The position numbers and the translations under genes are program-made. This document shows, one piece after another, positions 22,596-35,900 of a stretch of 64,000 nt of DNA. Origin of the DNA: Caprimulgus europaeus. Lineage: Eukaryota > Chordata > Aves > Caprimulgiformes > Caprimulgidae. Location of the stretch: positions 4,158,622 through 4,222,621 of the forward strand of contig OU015525.1 of assembly GCA_907165065.1 (NCBI GenBank), in the 5' to 3' direction. The notes below the pieces were generated by a model. That model worked only from the letters and a program-made list of their open reading frames with translations. It did no database searches and was not told the origin of the DNA. Positions within the stretch are counted from its first letter, which is position 1. The number at the start of each line of letters is the position of its first letter.

Positions 22596-23287
22596 TTAGC
22601 TCTGCAGAGAAGGACCTGGGAGTCCTGGTGGAGAGCAGGTGAACCATGAGCCAGCAATGTGCCCTTGTGGCCTAGAAGGCCAATGGTCTCCTGGGGTGCA
22701 TTAAAAGTCTGGCCTGCAGGTTGAGGGAAGTTCTTCTCCCTATCTACTGTTCCCTAGTGAGGCCATATCTGGAGTATTGGGTCCAGTTCTGGGCTCCCCA
22801 GTTCAAAAAAGACCAGGGACTACTGGAGAGAGTCCAGCAGAGGCTACAAAGGTGATGAGGGGACAGGAGTATCTCCTGTATGAGGAGAGGCTGAGAGAGC
22901 TGGGACTCTTCAGCCTGGAGAAGAGCAGACTGAGGGGGGATCTTATCAATTCTTATAAATATCTAAAGGGCAGGTGTCTAGCGGATGGGGCCAGACTCTT
23001 TTCAGTGGTGCCCAGTGACAGGACAAGGGACAATGAGCACCAACTAGAATACAGGAAATTCCTTCTGAAGATGAGGAAAAACTTTATTTTGAGGATGCCA
23101 GGGCACCGGAATAGGCTGCCCAGAGAGCTTGTGAAGTCTCCTTCTCTAGAGATACTCCAAAACTGCCTGGATGTGATCCTGTGCAACCTGCTGCAGGTGA
23201 ATGTGTTTAGGCAGGGGGGTTGGACTAGATGATCTCCAGAGGTGCCTTCCAACCCCTACCATTTTGTGATTTTGTGATTCTGTGATA
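22596..23287 (+). mobile_element. CR1 LINE, 5'-truncated
   Basis: The plus-strand copy starts in the last part of ORF2 (CTCTGCAGAGAAGGACCTGG) and runs to the tail, which repeats GTGATTTTGTGATTCTGTGA (to 23287). Frame 22858-23232 preserves [16 protein letters not shown] and RNRLPRELVKSPSL. A frameshift near 22850 separates this from the upstream part of ORF2. The stop of ORF2 is lost or shifted. It is moderately old and not capable of movement. Confidence 0.93.
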
Positions 23288-26200
23288 CTTGCACACGCAC
23301 ACAAGCAGAACAGCCTCTCCTGTCCATGAATGGTGGATAGTTTCCCATCCTCCCTTGAAATATTTAGTCTTGATCACCCTTGAACATTTCCAGAATATGC
23401 AGCAGGTGGCCTAGCAGAAACATCTCTAAGATCAATTGACTGCTGAAACAGTGGTGTTAAATAAAATGACCACTGACAATCTCAGCACTTTACCCTCTTG
23501 TCCCCCCGTTAAAGAGGGGACACACTGAAGTTGCCATTCCTGATCCTACTCCCACTCCTCCCTACCCTGCTCCCTAGCCAAGCTATAGCTAGCAGTACTC
23601 ACCTCTTCTCCTCAATATAATAGTTAACAATTCAGCAAGTCTTCTGTCTCTGTTCCCTGGTGATGAGTGTTCAGAAATCTTGTGGTGAAAGCTAGAGTCA
23701 GACAGTACTTTCCACTCTACCCTGTATGCCAGAAAAAGCTGAGATCCCTGTGATGGACCACTTGATTTAGTGACAATGTGGGGCATTTTCTTTTTCAAGT
23801 CCATGAAGTTAAAACCTATTAAAAGGCAGCTGCTTATTGACAAGCTATCAAATAAATTTGGAGAGCATCCTACTGTGTAGCCATCTGACGAAGCTGAATG
23901 GGAAAGCTAATGACCCTAGCAATATACTTGCTATAAAATATGGCCTTTATTTCAGCACTTGAGGTTTATTCCATTGTGGGGTAAGGAAGGCAAATGTATT
24001 GCATCCCATTTTCCTCCAACATGGAATTGGATGTGTACATATTGGTTACAAACCACCCTGATGATTTGTTCTTTATGGCCTGCCATGCACTCCTCCTGCA
24101 AGCTTGATAACAAAACTGAGCTAGCAGTCTATAGCAAGCAAAGCAGCTTATTTCCTTGAATTTCTATTACTTGGAGTTATTCCTCAAATATGGAGTGGAA
24201 CATCAGTTGGGGTATATCTGTTAATTAGCTCTGCCAGCTTTTTCCCACTGCTAAGCTGACCCAGTTGTTATAAATAATTCAGAGCCTTTTCATGCTCTGT
24301 GTGCTGCAGTGGTGTAACTATCTGTAGAGTTTTGCTGATAGTGACATCTCTTACAGTCATATGATCAGCTGGGATAAAATCAGAGATTTATTTTGATTAG
24401 CATCACAGTTTACATGGCATTGCTTGTGTCCTCTAATTGGATGAAAATAACTGAGAACATGATTTCCAATAGTGAAAATGCATTTGGAAATAATCTTTCT
24501 GGCAGAGATATTTTTTTTTCTCCTTCTTTGTATAACATCCGACACAATAGCAACCTAGATCCTGACCATGCCTTTAGCAAAATTCAAACAGTAATTTCTA
24601 ACTGAAATACACCTAAGTGCAGAACATAATCTACTGTTTAAACTCTCAAAGTGAAGGATGTAACCCATTTGTTCTTGCAATGGGATGCATTACAAGTACT
24701 GAAAACCTTCTCCACTATTTGCTGTAGTATTGACTGTTTTCTTTAACGCTGCTGCACAAGGTAAGAAGCAAATACAATAAAAGCATTAGGCACATTTTAC
24801 TCAGACACCTAACTTATGCTGACAGCAAAAACAAACACTCCCTGTACGTGTAACCGTACATCTGTCTCCAGTCCCATATACACAGTCAGTAATACTGACA
24901 CTTATGGCCGTAGGTTTCTGATTTCAGAAGTTAGCTCAATGGAAGACCAACAAATCACACTGTCCATGTAAAATGATTCAACAAATGGACTTATTTTTAT
25001 TTTTTTATAAATAACTGAGCAGCTGATATGAAGGCCCCTGTGACACTGGAAAAGATGCCAAACATGGAAGGGAGATTTTGAGGAAAGGTCATTTCTGGGA
25101 GCAGAAAGAAAGACATGGGAAATATAAAATTCAAAATTTTTATCTCTCCCAAATCCCCATTATCCTTCATATTGCCTCAAATCCACCCCAGCTTCTCTCA
25201 TTCACATGAGCTTTGCCTTAAACCTACTTGTTTTTGTACCAGTATTCAGTGTTAATACCCCATGCATGAAGACACAGCATATGTTACTGTGCATCCTTGG
25301 GATGACAATAATCAAATAGAATAAGAGGCTTTACACTAGGGAAGGAATATTATGCCCAAAACATGTCTCGCTTCCTATACATTTTTACCTAAGTATCTAT
25401 TACCAGCTATAGTCAGGGATAGGACAACTGAGTACTGCACTCCATATGGAAATCCTGATGTCTTATATTCTCACATCATGCAATGTCAAGTTGGTGCTGA
25501 ATTAAGTGATATTTCAGCCTCTGCAAAATTAATCTCATTTTTCTACATCCATCTAAGCAGACTTTTAGGTCCTTGCCTATTTCTCACATGACCACATGTG
25601 GTCTCTACAGCATAGGCAAGAACTTCCACAAGTCACCTTAGGATCTTCTTATAGCCATCTGGAGACTACTGCCTATGTCAGTAGAGGCTAGAGAGAGATT
25701 CCTGATTTCCCTAAGTAGTTCTGCATGTTTGAATTAAATACAAAAACACACTGACTGTGACTAAATTTTTTATAACTGTAAAAGGAGCTTAAATTTAGAC
25801 ACCTAAAATCAGGTGGCGTGTGTTACCCTTAATCTAATATAAGCAATAAAGTAAAAGAGGTACTTCTAGAGATTAAGACATCCCACTTTCAATGCCTTGG
25901 GGAGGATGTAGATGACGTTTCTTTGGTACCTTACAAATCTAGACTGATTTTTTAATGATGAATTTTATGATTTTTAATGATTATTTTTATTCCCTTTGTT
26001 TAAAATAAAGAACAATATGAATCTTCTGGCCGGATATGTCACTATAGAAGTGGAAAACAAAGGAGGTTAAGAATCAAAGTGACAAAACTGAAGTGGTCTT
26101 TTTGGTGAACTGTTGGATGAACTGATGAGATCTTTCCCTATCTAGGAACCTTCTGTGTCACATCTAATACAAAATGTACAAACTTTTCTGTAAAAGTCCT

Positions 26201-26299
26201 GCTTTGGGTTTCTTGGGAACTGAACATGTATTTTGATTTCACTGCAGGCCATTCAAACACAAGTCAGCTCTTTGCTGGATTCCTGTTTTGCCAATTGAC
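23288..26299. other. Noncoding DNA with a possible conserved element
   Basis: No coding exon was recognised. The part around 24190-24560 has a cluster of homeodomain-type TAAT motifs and no repeat signature, and is listed separately. The rest is unremarkable. Confidence 0.5.
24190..24560. promoter_or_regulatory. Candidate conserved noncoding element with homeodomain-type sites
   Basis: GTTAATTAGC (24220-24229) and CTAATTGG (24433-24440), plus GATTAGCATCAC and an ATGCATTTGGAAATAATC run, cluster in repeat-free sequence. This composition is common in developmental enhancers. It is an inference from motif density only; no conservation data were available. Confidence 0.2.
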
Positions 26300-26700
26300 A
26301 AGGTTAGCAAAGAGGACATGGACACCAACTTGAGAACAAAAGCAAACTTATTTTACTTTAGTTCAAAGCAGGGAAAAAAGAAGAATAAGAAAGGTACAAA
26401 GGTTAACTATAGTGATTAAGAAAGATGCATCATCAATTGCCCAAATACCTTACCATCATCCAGATACATGCTTCAGCTAGGGAGCTCCTGTCACAGGGAA
26501 GGATCAGAGAACCTGGTAACTGGGAAGCCCTACGCAGTGTGTCCACTTGTAGGTGAGGTCTCCGTCTTTGCTTTGAGAGATTCTGCTTTTATACAATCTA
26601 ACAAACAAATTATGCAGAGAGAAAGGCACAGTAACATCTGGTGGGTTGGCTTCACTTCACTCAGTCGCATCCCAAATCCATCCAGGATCCGAGATGCAAC
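26300..26700 (-). mobile_element. Possible minus-strand LTR, promoter to polyA part
   Basis: On the minus strand a TATA-like box (GTATAAAAGC, 26585-26594) is followed about 235 bp later by an AAAATAAG polyadenylation-like signal (around 26350) and a TTGGTGTCCA end at 26319. This is the layout of an LTR U3-R-U5. I could not find a target duplication or the 5' end, so this stays tentative. Confidence 0.3.
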
Positions 26701-26841
26701 CAGGATGCTTCTATTTTGGTAGCTTTGGATTGTAGGATGAAAAGTCTCACAGTTGTACTTCATGCTGATGTGATACAGGTTGGGAAAAGTCTCATGGTCA
26801 TATTTCATTCTGATGTGGTACAAATTGGGAAGTTTACTCAA
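26530..26841 (-). other. Open frame of 103 codons with a 15-residue tandem repeat, coding status uncertain
   Basis: The minus-strand frame begins MSKLPNLYHIRMKYDHETF and then repeats PNLYHISMKYNCETF, two copies of a 15-residue unit differing at three or four positions. Later it has a hydrophobic stretch LLCLSLCIICLLDCI. No known family is recognised. There is no clear splice or promoter context, and the frame overlaps a possible LTR, so U3 sequence duplicated by 45 bp would give the same picture without coding. The repeat is real; the protein is doubtful. Confidence 0.15.
26739..26828. repeat. 45-bp tandem duplication (2 copies, 36/45 identical)
   Basis: Units 26739-26783 and 26784-26828 both begin GAAAAGTCTCA and both end in TTGG. 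They differ at nine positions, eight of them transitions. The unit length is a multiple of three, so the minus-strand frame stays open through both. Confidence 0.9.
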
Positions 26842-27040
26842 AAGTCAACCCTGATTTGAGGCTGACAGTTTAAGCCTTTGTATTTCAGTTCCCTCCATGT
26901 TACCATTGTTAAACCCAAGTTAATAAGCCTGACTGAGAGTCTAATTTCTCTTGGGTAACACCTAGGGGCTCCGAGGGTGAGTGTAGGCTCCAACTGGTGT
27001 CTGCACTGTGTCACTGGCCATCTCATCCCTGGAGGCAACA

Positions 27041-27470
27041 TGAATTGAAAAAGGTTTTGTTGTTCTTTATTTGAATGCTGAGCTCTGGGTTGCACTGCTT
27101 GGTGTCCCAGCAGTATATCTCAGTGCTGTAAATACGTACACCCACACACTTGGCTTTTATCTCTGAGCAAGCAGCTGCAGAACAACAACCCCTCAAGGAA
27201 GAGAACTTTCTAACATCCATCACTGGAGATTGACTTTTGCCACAAAGCAGGCACTTTACAGCCCCTCCTCATCACTGGGGGAGTGTTTTGTGTCTCTGCT
27301 TTGTGCATTTCCAGCTATAATGACTTTGCATACCCTAGTGCCAAAGGCTGTAGATAAAACTATGTCCCGCATGCATCGAAATGAGTAACCACATTTTTTC
27401 TGATGAGGCAACAACTTCACAAGTAAATTGAGGAAGCCTGAGAACACTTTCCAGCATTGAGGCCAGCTAT
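27041..27470 (-). mobile_element. Possible second minus-strand LTR
   Basis: On the minus strand a GATAAAAGCC box (27152-27161) is followed 80-90 bp later by AATAAA (27067-27072), then sequence ending CAATTCA at 27041. The order suits an LTR. Ends and target duplication were not established, so both the boundaries and the call are weak. Confidence 0.25.
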
Positions 27471-28499
27471 GACCTGTGTTTATACAATTAAACTCTTAAT
27501 CTACAAAGCAAAGTTGCTGCTTCCAAACTGCCTATGGGGAATGGTTTTGGGGCTGTGCCAGGTATCAACTGGCATCCACGAATTGTAAGGCCAGTGCCCA
27601 GGCTAAAACCATATCAGAGATCATTGTAAAAGTGTTTATCAGCAAATTCTAGTGCCTGGCAAGGTTTCCTGACACTGTTTTCTTTCTTAGTATAGCAGCA
27701 GTCCTCTTATAGCCTCTCTGTATGAGAACCTGGGTTCTGGACACCCTGGTGGCAGGTGATCTGTAACTCTCGACATTTGTTTGAACATAGATGTTAGAGT
27801 AGTTGCAGCATCAAGCTGAGTTGGCATGCCCAAGGGCTGGTGGCTGCCTGTAAAACTTGCAAAACCCTGGGCTTCAGGAGTGCTTGGTGTCTGCAAACTC
27901 TGCTGGGAAAATGGAGAATTTCAGAGGATTGAGGGAGATTATTTTCTTGCATAGATCTTTCACATACTGGGTGCTGCCTTCATAAAACACTCCTTCTTCC
28001 ATTTAGAATATTAAGTGATCAAAGCATCTCAAAGCAGATGAATTTTCAAGTACATCTGGTATGTTGCTATGCTATTAACATGCTGAAAGCCCTTTCTGTC
28101 ATCAGTGTTGTTATTGCTGATTAGAATTAGAGCTCTACAGTGTCAGACTTTGAGAGAAGGTGGCTGTTTATTTCAATTTTTTTTTCCACAAACTTTTGTT
28201 CTAGAAACTCTCACACTGATAATTGTTAAATAATAAAAATACATAATAATAATTCTGCTCTCTCTTGTGTCCTGAGCTTTATGTAGCACAATATTAGGAA
28301 TATTCTATGTGATTATTCTTTTTTGAAGGAGATGGAAATGTAAAGTTATGTTGAAAACGCATGCATTGTTATTTTTAACCTTTATGGGAAGACAGAGCAA
28401 ATAGCCCACTCACTCAAAGGAAATAACAATACTTCTTATTAAGCATAATTGTTTCCATGGGATTGTAGGGCTGAGAGTATAGAGACAATAAAGTTCCCA

Positions 28500-28880
28500 G
28501 TCAAAATGTCACTTCATCTTCTTGCTCTATAATTGGCCTTTGTACAGCTGTTTTGCTCACAATGCGGGTGGCAGATCTCTATAATAGGGCTTTAGAATCT
28601 CTAAATTTGCTAATGAAAAGTATTTAATCCCTGCTCACCAAGACAAATCTTTAATTGGTAAGTCTGGTGGTGCTGCTGTGCTGCAAGCGTTATGTAAGAA
28701 GCCAGGCTCTGTTCACACGCATTCGGACACCATGGTTACCAGCAATGCTATGCATGAGGGTGGGGAGCACAAATCCCGAGCTTTCATCATCACCAGGGCT
28801 GGCAGGATAAGCAATGATTTGTATCCTTGCTTCAGAAGCAGGCTTCTATCTCCTTGGTGAGGCAATTACTAAAATACCAA
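28500..28880. promoter_or_regulatory. Candidate conserved noncoding element
   Basis: TAATTGG occurs twice (28530-28536, 28652-28658), with GCTAATGA at 28609 and CAATTAC at 28863. Several CpGs (GCGTTATG, ACGCATTCGG, CCCGAG) survive in otherwise CpG-poor DNA, and no repeat signature is seen. The pattern suits a developmental enhancer, but function is inferred only. Confidence 0.25.
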
Positions 28881-31010
28881 CACAGAAATGGAGGTGGTTC
28901 ACTCCTTATTTAGAGGCTTATCATTACAGATGCCATCTCCTGACTCCTCTTCAACTGCCTTAGTCATGCAACCAAAAGGAGACAAAATGTTTAGATCATG
29001 CTGGAAGTTAAAAACCCTGCCTGTGAAATAGCAGTTATCATGTATTATATTAGAAGTATCATGCTCATCCAGCAGTGGGGATGACTGGAAGGCACAAGGT
29101 TTCATGGAGGAAAACTGAGGAAATAGAGTTTCTTTAGACTTTAATCTAGTGTGGTTTCTTTCTGAGAGGTGGTGTGCATCTTACACCATCCATCCAGGGC
29201 TTTTTTTGGTTCATGAAATGTCACAGGATGTCCAGAGAAGGGGGATAGAAATCTTTAACTCATACTTCTGTGAGTTGTTATTTCCTTCTGAACACTCAAA
29301 GAGGTCAACTGACTGGTGGTAACTGGATGTTGTCAGGACTCATGGTTGAAAGTCAATAGATCCTTGTGAACTCTAGGTAAGAGAGTGCTGCTCACCAGCC
29401 TACCGTGCCACTCACAAGGACAACATCTTGCTGTCAGAACTGGCAGCATAGCCAAGTGTATGTTGAACTCGGATCTCAGTGGGCATGTGGGCTACTTCTC
29501 AGCAAACCTGGGATCTTACCTAGATGAGAAGCAGTCTCTTAGGCTGCCTCTCTCTGAGTTCTGTAATAGTCCAGCATCCAAGCCCGGTGATGTTTCTCCA
29601 GTTTCAATTTTTGTTCATTTTAATCACCATGTATAACTATAATATAAATATCTCTTTGTATTATGTTTCAGGATTAAAAACATCAGTGAGGAGTAAGACC
29701 TCAAAAAGCAACAAGGAGAATCAGAGATGTGTCTCTTTGCTCTAAATCCAAGAGTCTATTTTGGCATGAGATGAATTGCAGTTCTTCAAGTATATGGATG
29801 AAATTTCGATTGATTATAATGGGAGTCTGGACAGCTTAATCCAGATGGAGACATTTACTGTATAGACACGTAAAGCAGGAGGTGAATCCCACCCCCTGTG
29901 TCTTCATGACCAAAGAAATGTATTAATTCTTTAGAAGTGACTGCCTCTTACACTTTTTCTTTTAGATTTGGTACCTATTTAAATATCCTAAGCATTGTGA
30001 AGCAGCTCTGCCAGGAGAACAGTAGCACAGACTACTCAATAGCTTTAGGAGGACAGTTCTCTCTTTGAAGTCAGATGTGAATTCAAGTTCCTACAGGTAG
30101 AAAACAGTCTGAACTGACACCTACTGCACCCTACATGTAAACACAGGAATCTCCAGATTTCACTGTTATCAAATAAAGTTTGCCACTGCTGCAATAATTT
30201 TCTTATTCAACATCTATTAATTTATATATTTTATTTAATATTTACAGATATTTACCTAAGTATAGGTGAACAGATGGTTAAACCCAGCTTTACAAAATCT
30301 TGATGAAATGTAAAAACAAGGTGATAAAAATACAATGGATTCAGAAAAGTTATGCTGGATTGACTAGGAAGGAATAATCAGTGTGCTATGTATAGAGATG
30401 CACAGATATAGATGCTGTTACATTCATTCCCTTACCAAAAATCATGAAGTGGAAAATAAGGCATGCTTGCTCTTCTATCACATATAATATTTTCTTTTTT
30501 TCCTTTAGACCTCAAGAGAGTATTGCTGTGAATAAACTGGGAATGATAAAAAGTCGCTTTCACTTTCTGATTACTCTTTACTGACACTGCATCTAATATA
30601 AAAATAGCCCATAGCCTTTATAAAATTTAACAAAGTGCAGATTTTTGACAGCAATCATTTCTGAATTTAGTTATATCTTCTTTTATTTACAGTCAGGAAT
30701 GAAATAAGTCAGAAACTCCCCCCCTACCAGTCCCTTTTATAAAAGCCACAAGTTTCATGGTAACAAAATTAAATGATACAGATTTGACAGACAAGCAAAA
30801 GACATAATAAAAATATATGTGCATTTATTGGGATGTGGGAAAATGAAAGAATGAATTAATTGCATTTTTATCTTAAAAAGAAGTTAATAAATTACCATTT
30901 CAAAGTGGGATTTACATATTCCATCACTTTGCAAAGATTAGCTTTTTCTTTGATAGTTTTTTTTCTTTCTCATTTTATTATTCTGTATTTTGGATGAGAT
31001 ACTCAAATAA

Positions 31011-31024
31011 CACACACACACACA
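31011..31024. repeat. (CA)7 followed by an A run
   Basis: Seven CA units are followed by A11. It is a short microsatellite. Confidence 0.9.
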
Positions 31025-32605
31025 AAAAAAAAAATCCAAAACCCATTCCTTTGCAGTCATTAAAAGATCCTGTGGCACTTTGCATAAGAGCTGAAAGTGT
31101 TTTAAACGTCAGTGTCCTGGCAAAAGTCCAACTTGGGTAATTACATTCCATCCTGCCTCAAAGAAAATCTTTCCTCAAGCTATAATTTTATTTGGAGACA
31201 TTGTTCCACACTACTCTGCCTGGAAACGATTGCTCCGTGATCTCAGCTGCCATATTGCAGAGAGGAAATAGCTGCATTTTAGTGCAAGTGTTTTCTATCA
31301 ACTCGCTGCCATCCAGACTTCCACACCATGCACCTGAGTCCCAAATGCACTACACAAGCTGCCTGCTCACAGTACACACCTGGGTGAAGCCCTCAATGTG
31401 CTAGATACAGTTGATTTCTATAGGAAGTAAACAGAATATTGCTCTATAGTTCATAAAACAGCAACTGCAGCCATTTGTCATTTGCTGTATATGGGCACTT
31501 TATGGTTGACACAGTAGTTTGTAGCAAGAAAGTCAGAGATAAATAGAGTTGATGATAGATTATATCATTAATTTCCTTTCTGATAAAAACATTTTAATGA
31601 ATGATCCAGAAATATAAAATGGACATAGAGACTTCAGAGGAAAATACTTTCCTATAAACATGAGTTTCATCATTGGTTCCTATTACAAGGTCTGAGTCAC
31701 CTTCACATTGAGCATGATCAGGGAATATCTTCCAGTGTCTTTTCAGACTGCTTCCATGGAATTCAAGGTGGAGATTATGTTCTTCATCTGCATAATTTCT
31801 TCTCTAATGGATTGGGACCATCTTGTCTAATTCTAGGCAATTAAAAGACCTACATTTAATCTAAAGTATGTTTCAAGATCCCCTCTGCCATCAGTGGAGA
31901 GCAGAGACATCTATAGGTAAATAATACCTTATTAGGATGGGTGTCTAAGAATATGAATATACTGTCCAATGCTTGAAGTTACTGTAGATAAATTATGCAA
32001 GAAGCTGAACTCCTCATTGCTGATGTTGGGTGAGACAAGTTGTACACAGAATGGAGGAAAACTTGAACATGAAACAAAACATGGTGTGAAATTGAGACAA
32101 GAGCATGTTATAGCACAGCATGACTAAATGGCTAAAGCTGCCTCTGACCCTCAAGGAAGAAAACTACACAGGAGTACAGTCCTGCCTTCTCCAGGTGACT
32201 GAATCACAGAACATTTTTACAAGTCTACTGAAGAGAAAAGGTCTACTGATTCAGCAACAAAGCTTGTGCCGTCTTGCCAAGTTTTTACAGATATCTCAGC
32301 AGAGCATCTCTGACTATGTCATCTCTGTGTCAAGAGGTTTTAATAGGAGAATTGTGTACTCACAGGCAAAGGGATTCAGCATTCAAAGCAACATATATAA
32401 ATAGAAAGAAAGGTTTTCTCAGTCTTCAACGGATGTTACATCAGTACCTAACTCAGCTTCATATCTTAAGACTTTTTCTGGATGGGACTATAACAAGAGG
32501 ATTAAACTCTGGTTTTCCCAACTTGGAAAGAGATTAAGTCCTTGACTTGATGTCACTATTTTCTTTCCCCCTAATTAAACAGAAAACTCAGCACAGGGGT
32601 AAGAC

Positions 32606-32635
32606 TGAGAGAGAGAAAGAGAGGGAGAGAGAAAA
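32606..32635. repeat. GA-rich tract
   Basis: This is an imperfect GA/GAAA/GGGA purine tract of about 30 bp. Confidence 0.85.
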
Positions 32636-32936
32636 GAATTAAGGAGAAGCTGACCAGAAAAGCCAAACTGTTCAAGTCTTTTAATTTAGTATTTTAAAGC
32701 TTTTCTGTGAGTCTGCTTCTCAGAGATATGACTGTTAAAGAAAATGGGTTTTCCTACTTTCAGCCAACCACAATATATATACATATTTATACACACCCAC
32801 AAGCACACAAATGTACAGAGAGGAGGAGGAGAAAAATTTATTCAAAATATGTTGAAGTTGTATCAAAAGAATAAAAGGCAGAAAGAATATTTGCTGAGAA
32901 AATCCATTTTGAGAATCCATGACTAATCCCTGCAGA

Positions 32937-32965
32937 ACACACATACACACACACACACACACAGA
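32937..32965. repeat. (AC)n microsatellite
   Basis: AC repeats run for 29 bp with a single T interruption at 32944. They account for the Cys-Val-rich open frames on the minus strand. Confidence 0.9.
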
Positions 32966-35900
32966 GAAAGGTAAAGAATGAAACAACATAGCTATGCTTA
33001 AGAACATATTGAGCTCTTGGCATATACACTCAGGATTGCAGCTAAACTCTCCAGTTTGAAAGTTGCCCATCCTTTATTAAGTGTGATTTTAAATAATGAA
33101 TATTACCTCTCTCTTAGGAAAATAAGTAAATGAACATCCAAACCCATCAAAAACCAATAGAAGCATCTTCTGAAAAGGGGTTAAGCTAAAAGATCAGACC
33201 AAGCTAAAGTAGGAAGAGAGACCTCAGCATAGAGGTTTATGATACATTCAGTGCCATTTGCAGCTTGAATCTAAATACAGCCTCAGGATCTTCCTCCCAC
33301 TCTTTGCAGAAGGCAACACTGAAGGAAGATGTGCTCAAGGAGCAAAGACTTGGGTTGTGTCAGAAGAAAACAAATTTGAAGATAATTAGTTGACTGAAAT
33401 TCAGATTCTCAGGCCATGAATGTGGCTGGGTTCTCCAAGGCAGCCCAGTTATTCACCAGTCCCTCCAGCCCATGCAGTCTCCTGAAGGTTCCCCCTTGTC
33501 GTTAATACCAATTGAATTGATCAGAAAGAGCCAGATTATCAAATAGCTTGAGTTGCAAGGAATTTTTGAAGGTCTAAGATGCAACCAATCGTATGAAGCA
33601 AGGCCAGTCTCAAAGCTGGATGTAGCTCACATAGTCTCTTCTTGTTGCATCTTGGTTCCATAAGAAGACCTAAATACAGGCAGGAAGGAATAATCTTTCC
33701 CTTTACCCTAAGGCACTGGGCTGTTGAATGCAGCTGTGACTTCTCCAGCAGAGGTTTTAAACACATACTTTAAACATCAGTGTACATGCACACAGACATA
33801 ACTTTATATGTCCTCTGAGGACAGACGGACAAGTATGCACAAATGAATGCGTAAATAAATGTGATGTATGTTCATTTGCCCTAATCAACTGAATAATTAA
33901 CTTTTCCACAGTTTGATTCTTTATACAAAAGAAATTCAGTGCCCAGACCAGAAAAAGACTGTGGGACTGAATGAGGACAAGGGTCACTAGTAGACCAAAA
34001 CCCTGTGGGCTGATCAGGCTGATATTGGTACGCTGGTGAAGGCAGCACTGAGCGTGATGGGACCATACGATGCTGTCACTACAATTTCTCTCACACATGG
34101 CGAAAGGTATCTTCTCAGTTTTCACTATTTGAAAAATTCACTCAGTTGTGGTCATGTTGCACCTCCTCTGGGAGGGATCTGTCCCTACATCTGTTTTTTC
34201 TCCATCTAAAACTGCATGATTCTAGAAGAACTGGAAAGCAGAGAGTAAAAAAAAAATGCATCACTTTCAGGAAAGAGGGACACCAAGATCTGGAAAATCT
34301 GTCTTTTCCAGATAGGTCTGAAAATGTAGGTCACCTATTGCTGGGCTTGGATGGCTTCCATCCCAGCCCTTTTTCTGCTAACTCTTTAGCTAGCCCCTTT
34401 CTTTCTGCTTTTAGCTCTTGCTTTTTCAAGCTCCCACCCGCCTCTTACCATCCAGCTGTGTCTATGAAATGACTTTGGGACATGCTGGCATGGAGTAAGT
34501 TTAAAAATAAACATAGTGATATTCACCAGGAAGACACTGCAGGCTGCAGACTCCTTTCTGGGTGATAAAGAATTAATTATTGCATGCTGCCCTCCTTACT
34601 GTCTTCCCAGTTGTAACAGGTGCCTGAGTTTCATCTTTCTTCCAGCTTTTTCTCAAGGTAATTAAATCTTTATCCTGGAGATTGGTATAAGCAGCTATGT
34701 GAGTCTCTTCCTGCTTTAAAGGGGGACATTTTTATTTTTTATTAACTCTGCTAATCAGCAGAGGAATTAGACATGAACTAAGCTAGGAAGGCTACGGGAA
34801 TTCAAGGTTTAAACTGTTTTACAGGCAAAGAGCAACCTATGTTTGCCAGTAAAATAATCCCATTCTGGGGAAACCTGCTATGGTTTTGATTTTAAGCATA
34901 GTTTGTGTTCATTTTCTGTTCCTGATAGCTTTATTCCACCCAACTCTGGGATTTATTTCTAATCCTGAGCAAAATGATTTTTTCATGGGAGAAAAAGAGT
35001 CTGCAGCAATGAGGACAAAGCGCTGGCCAGCAGCAGGATTTTAACTCAGGTTCATTAAGTGACTTGGGGCATGACCCTCCATGGTACATTTTATAATAAG
35101 TCTCAAGTCACTTTAATTGCAGTGTGATCAGATGCTCCTAAAGTCTCTCTGTATTTCCTATTATCTGATGTTCCACTACGTGATTTGTGAAGAAATATAG
35201 TATGGAAAACAATGCCATTAAAATATATTGACTCCAGAAATGTGAATTTTACACGTTAACACCTTGAAGATAATAAAAGTGAATCTTTCTAGACTCTCTA
35301 ATGGTGAATGGCTGCAAAAAATTTGTTGTGAGAGTCATGCTGAAAAACTCAGGACAAACACTGAGGTTGGGATTTGGGTACCATGTTAGTTTAACCACAC
35401 AATGTCACTCTTTACATATGTGCCTCATTCATCCAAATAACGACTTGATATCACATGTCATTGCAAAAGATATATGGCATTAAGGGGAAACAGCATATAT
35501 GTATGAGAGAAAGACCAATTTTGAAGTAGTAAATACACACCAGAATTCACAATCCAGAAACTCTACGAGACCTGAATGACTATTCCTTCAGAGGAAACGG
35601 CATATGAGCTTTTGCTCTTTTGGTGCTGTCAGAGGCAAAAGAATAAGCTTTGATTTTACTCAATATGCCCATTCTTGTGTAACTATGCAAACTCTACTAT
35701 TAATGGAAACAAGGAAACCAACTTTATATTATTTTCCCTGTATGAGAAAATGGATGTGGATGGATTTTTCACAGGTCATTAGAAATATCTCCAAACCCAG
35801 TATTTTATCTTTATGCTTTGAAAATACACATTCAAATCTTTAAAACATATAACAGATTAAGGCAAATGATGTTTACTTCTTCCCTACTGTCCCATGCTTT

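Noticed and set aside
32735-33070. Cys-Val-rich frames as a secreted peptide
   Set aside because: They translate the (AC)n microsatellite at 32937-32965.
33530-33600. Weak resemblance to a CR1 tail (GTTGCAAGGAATTTTTGAAGG)
   Set aside because: Only one block fits and the expected order is missing.
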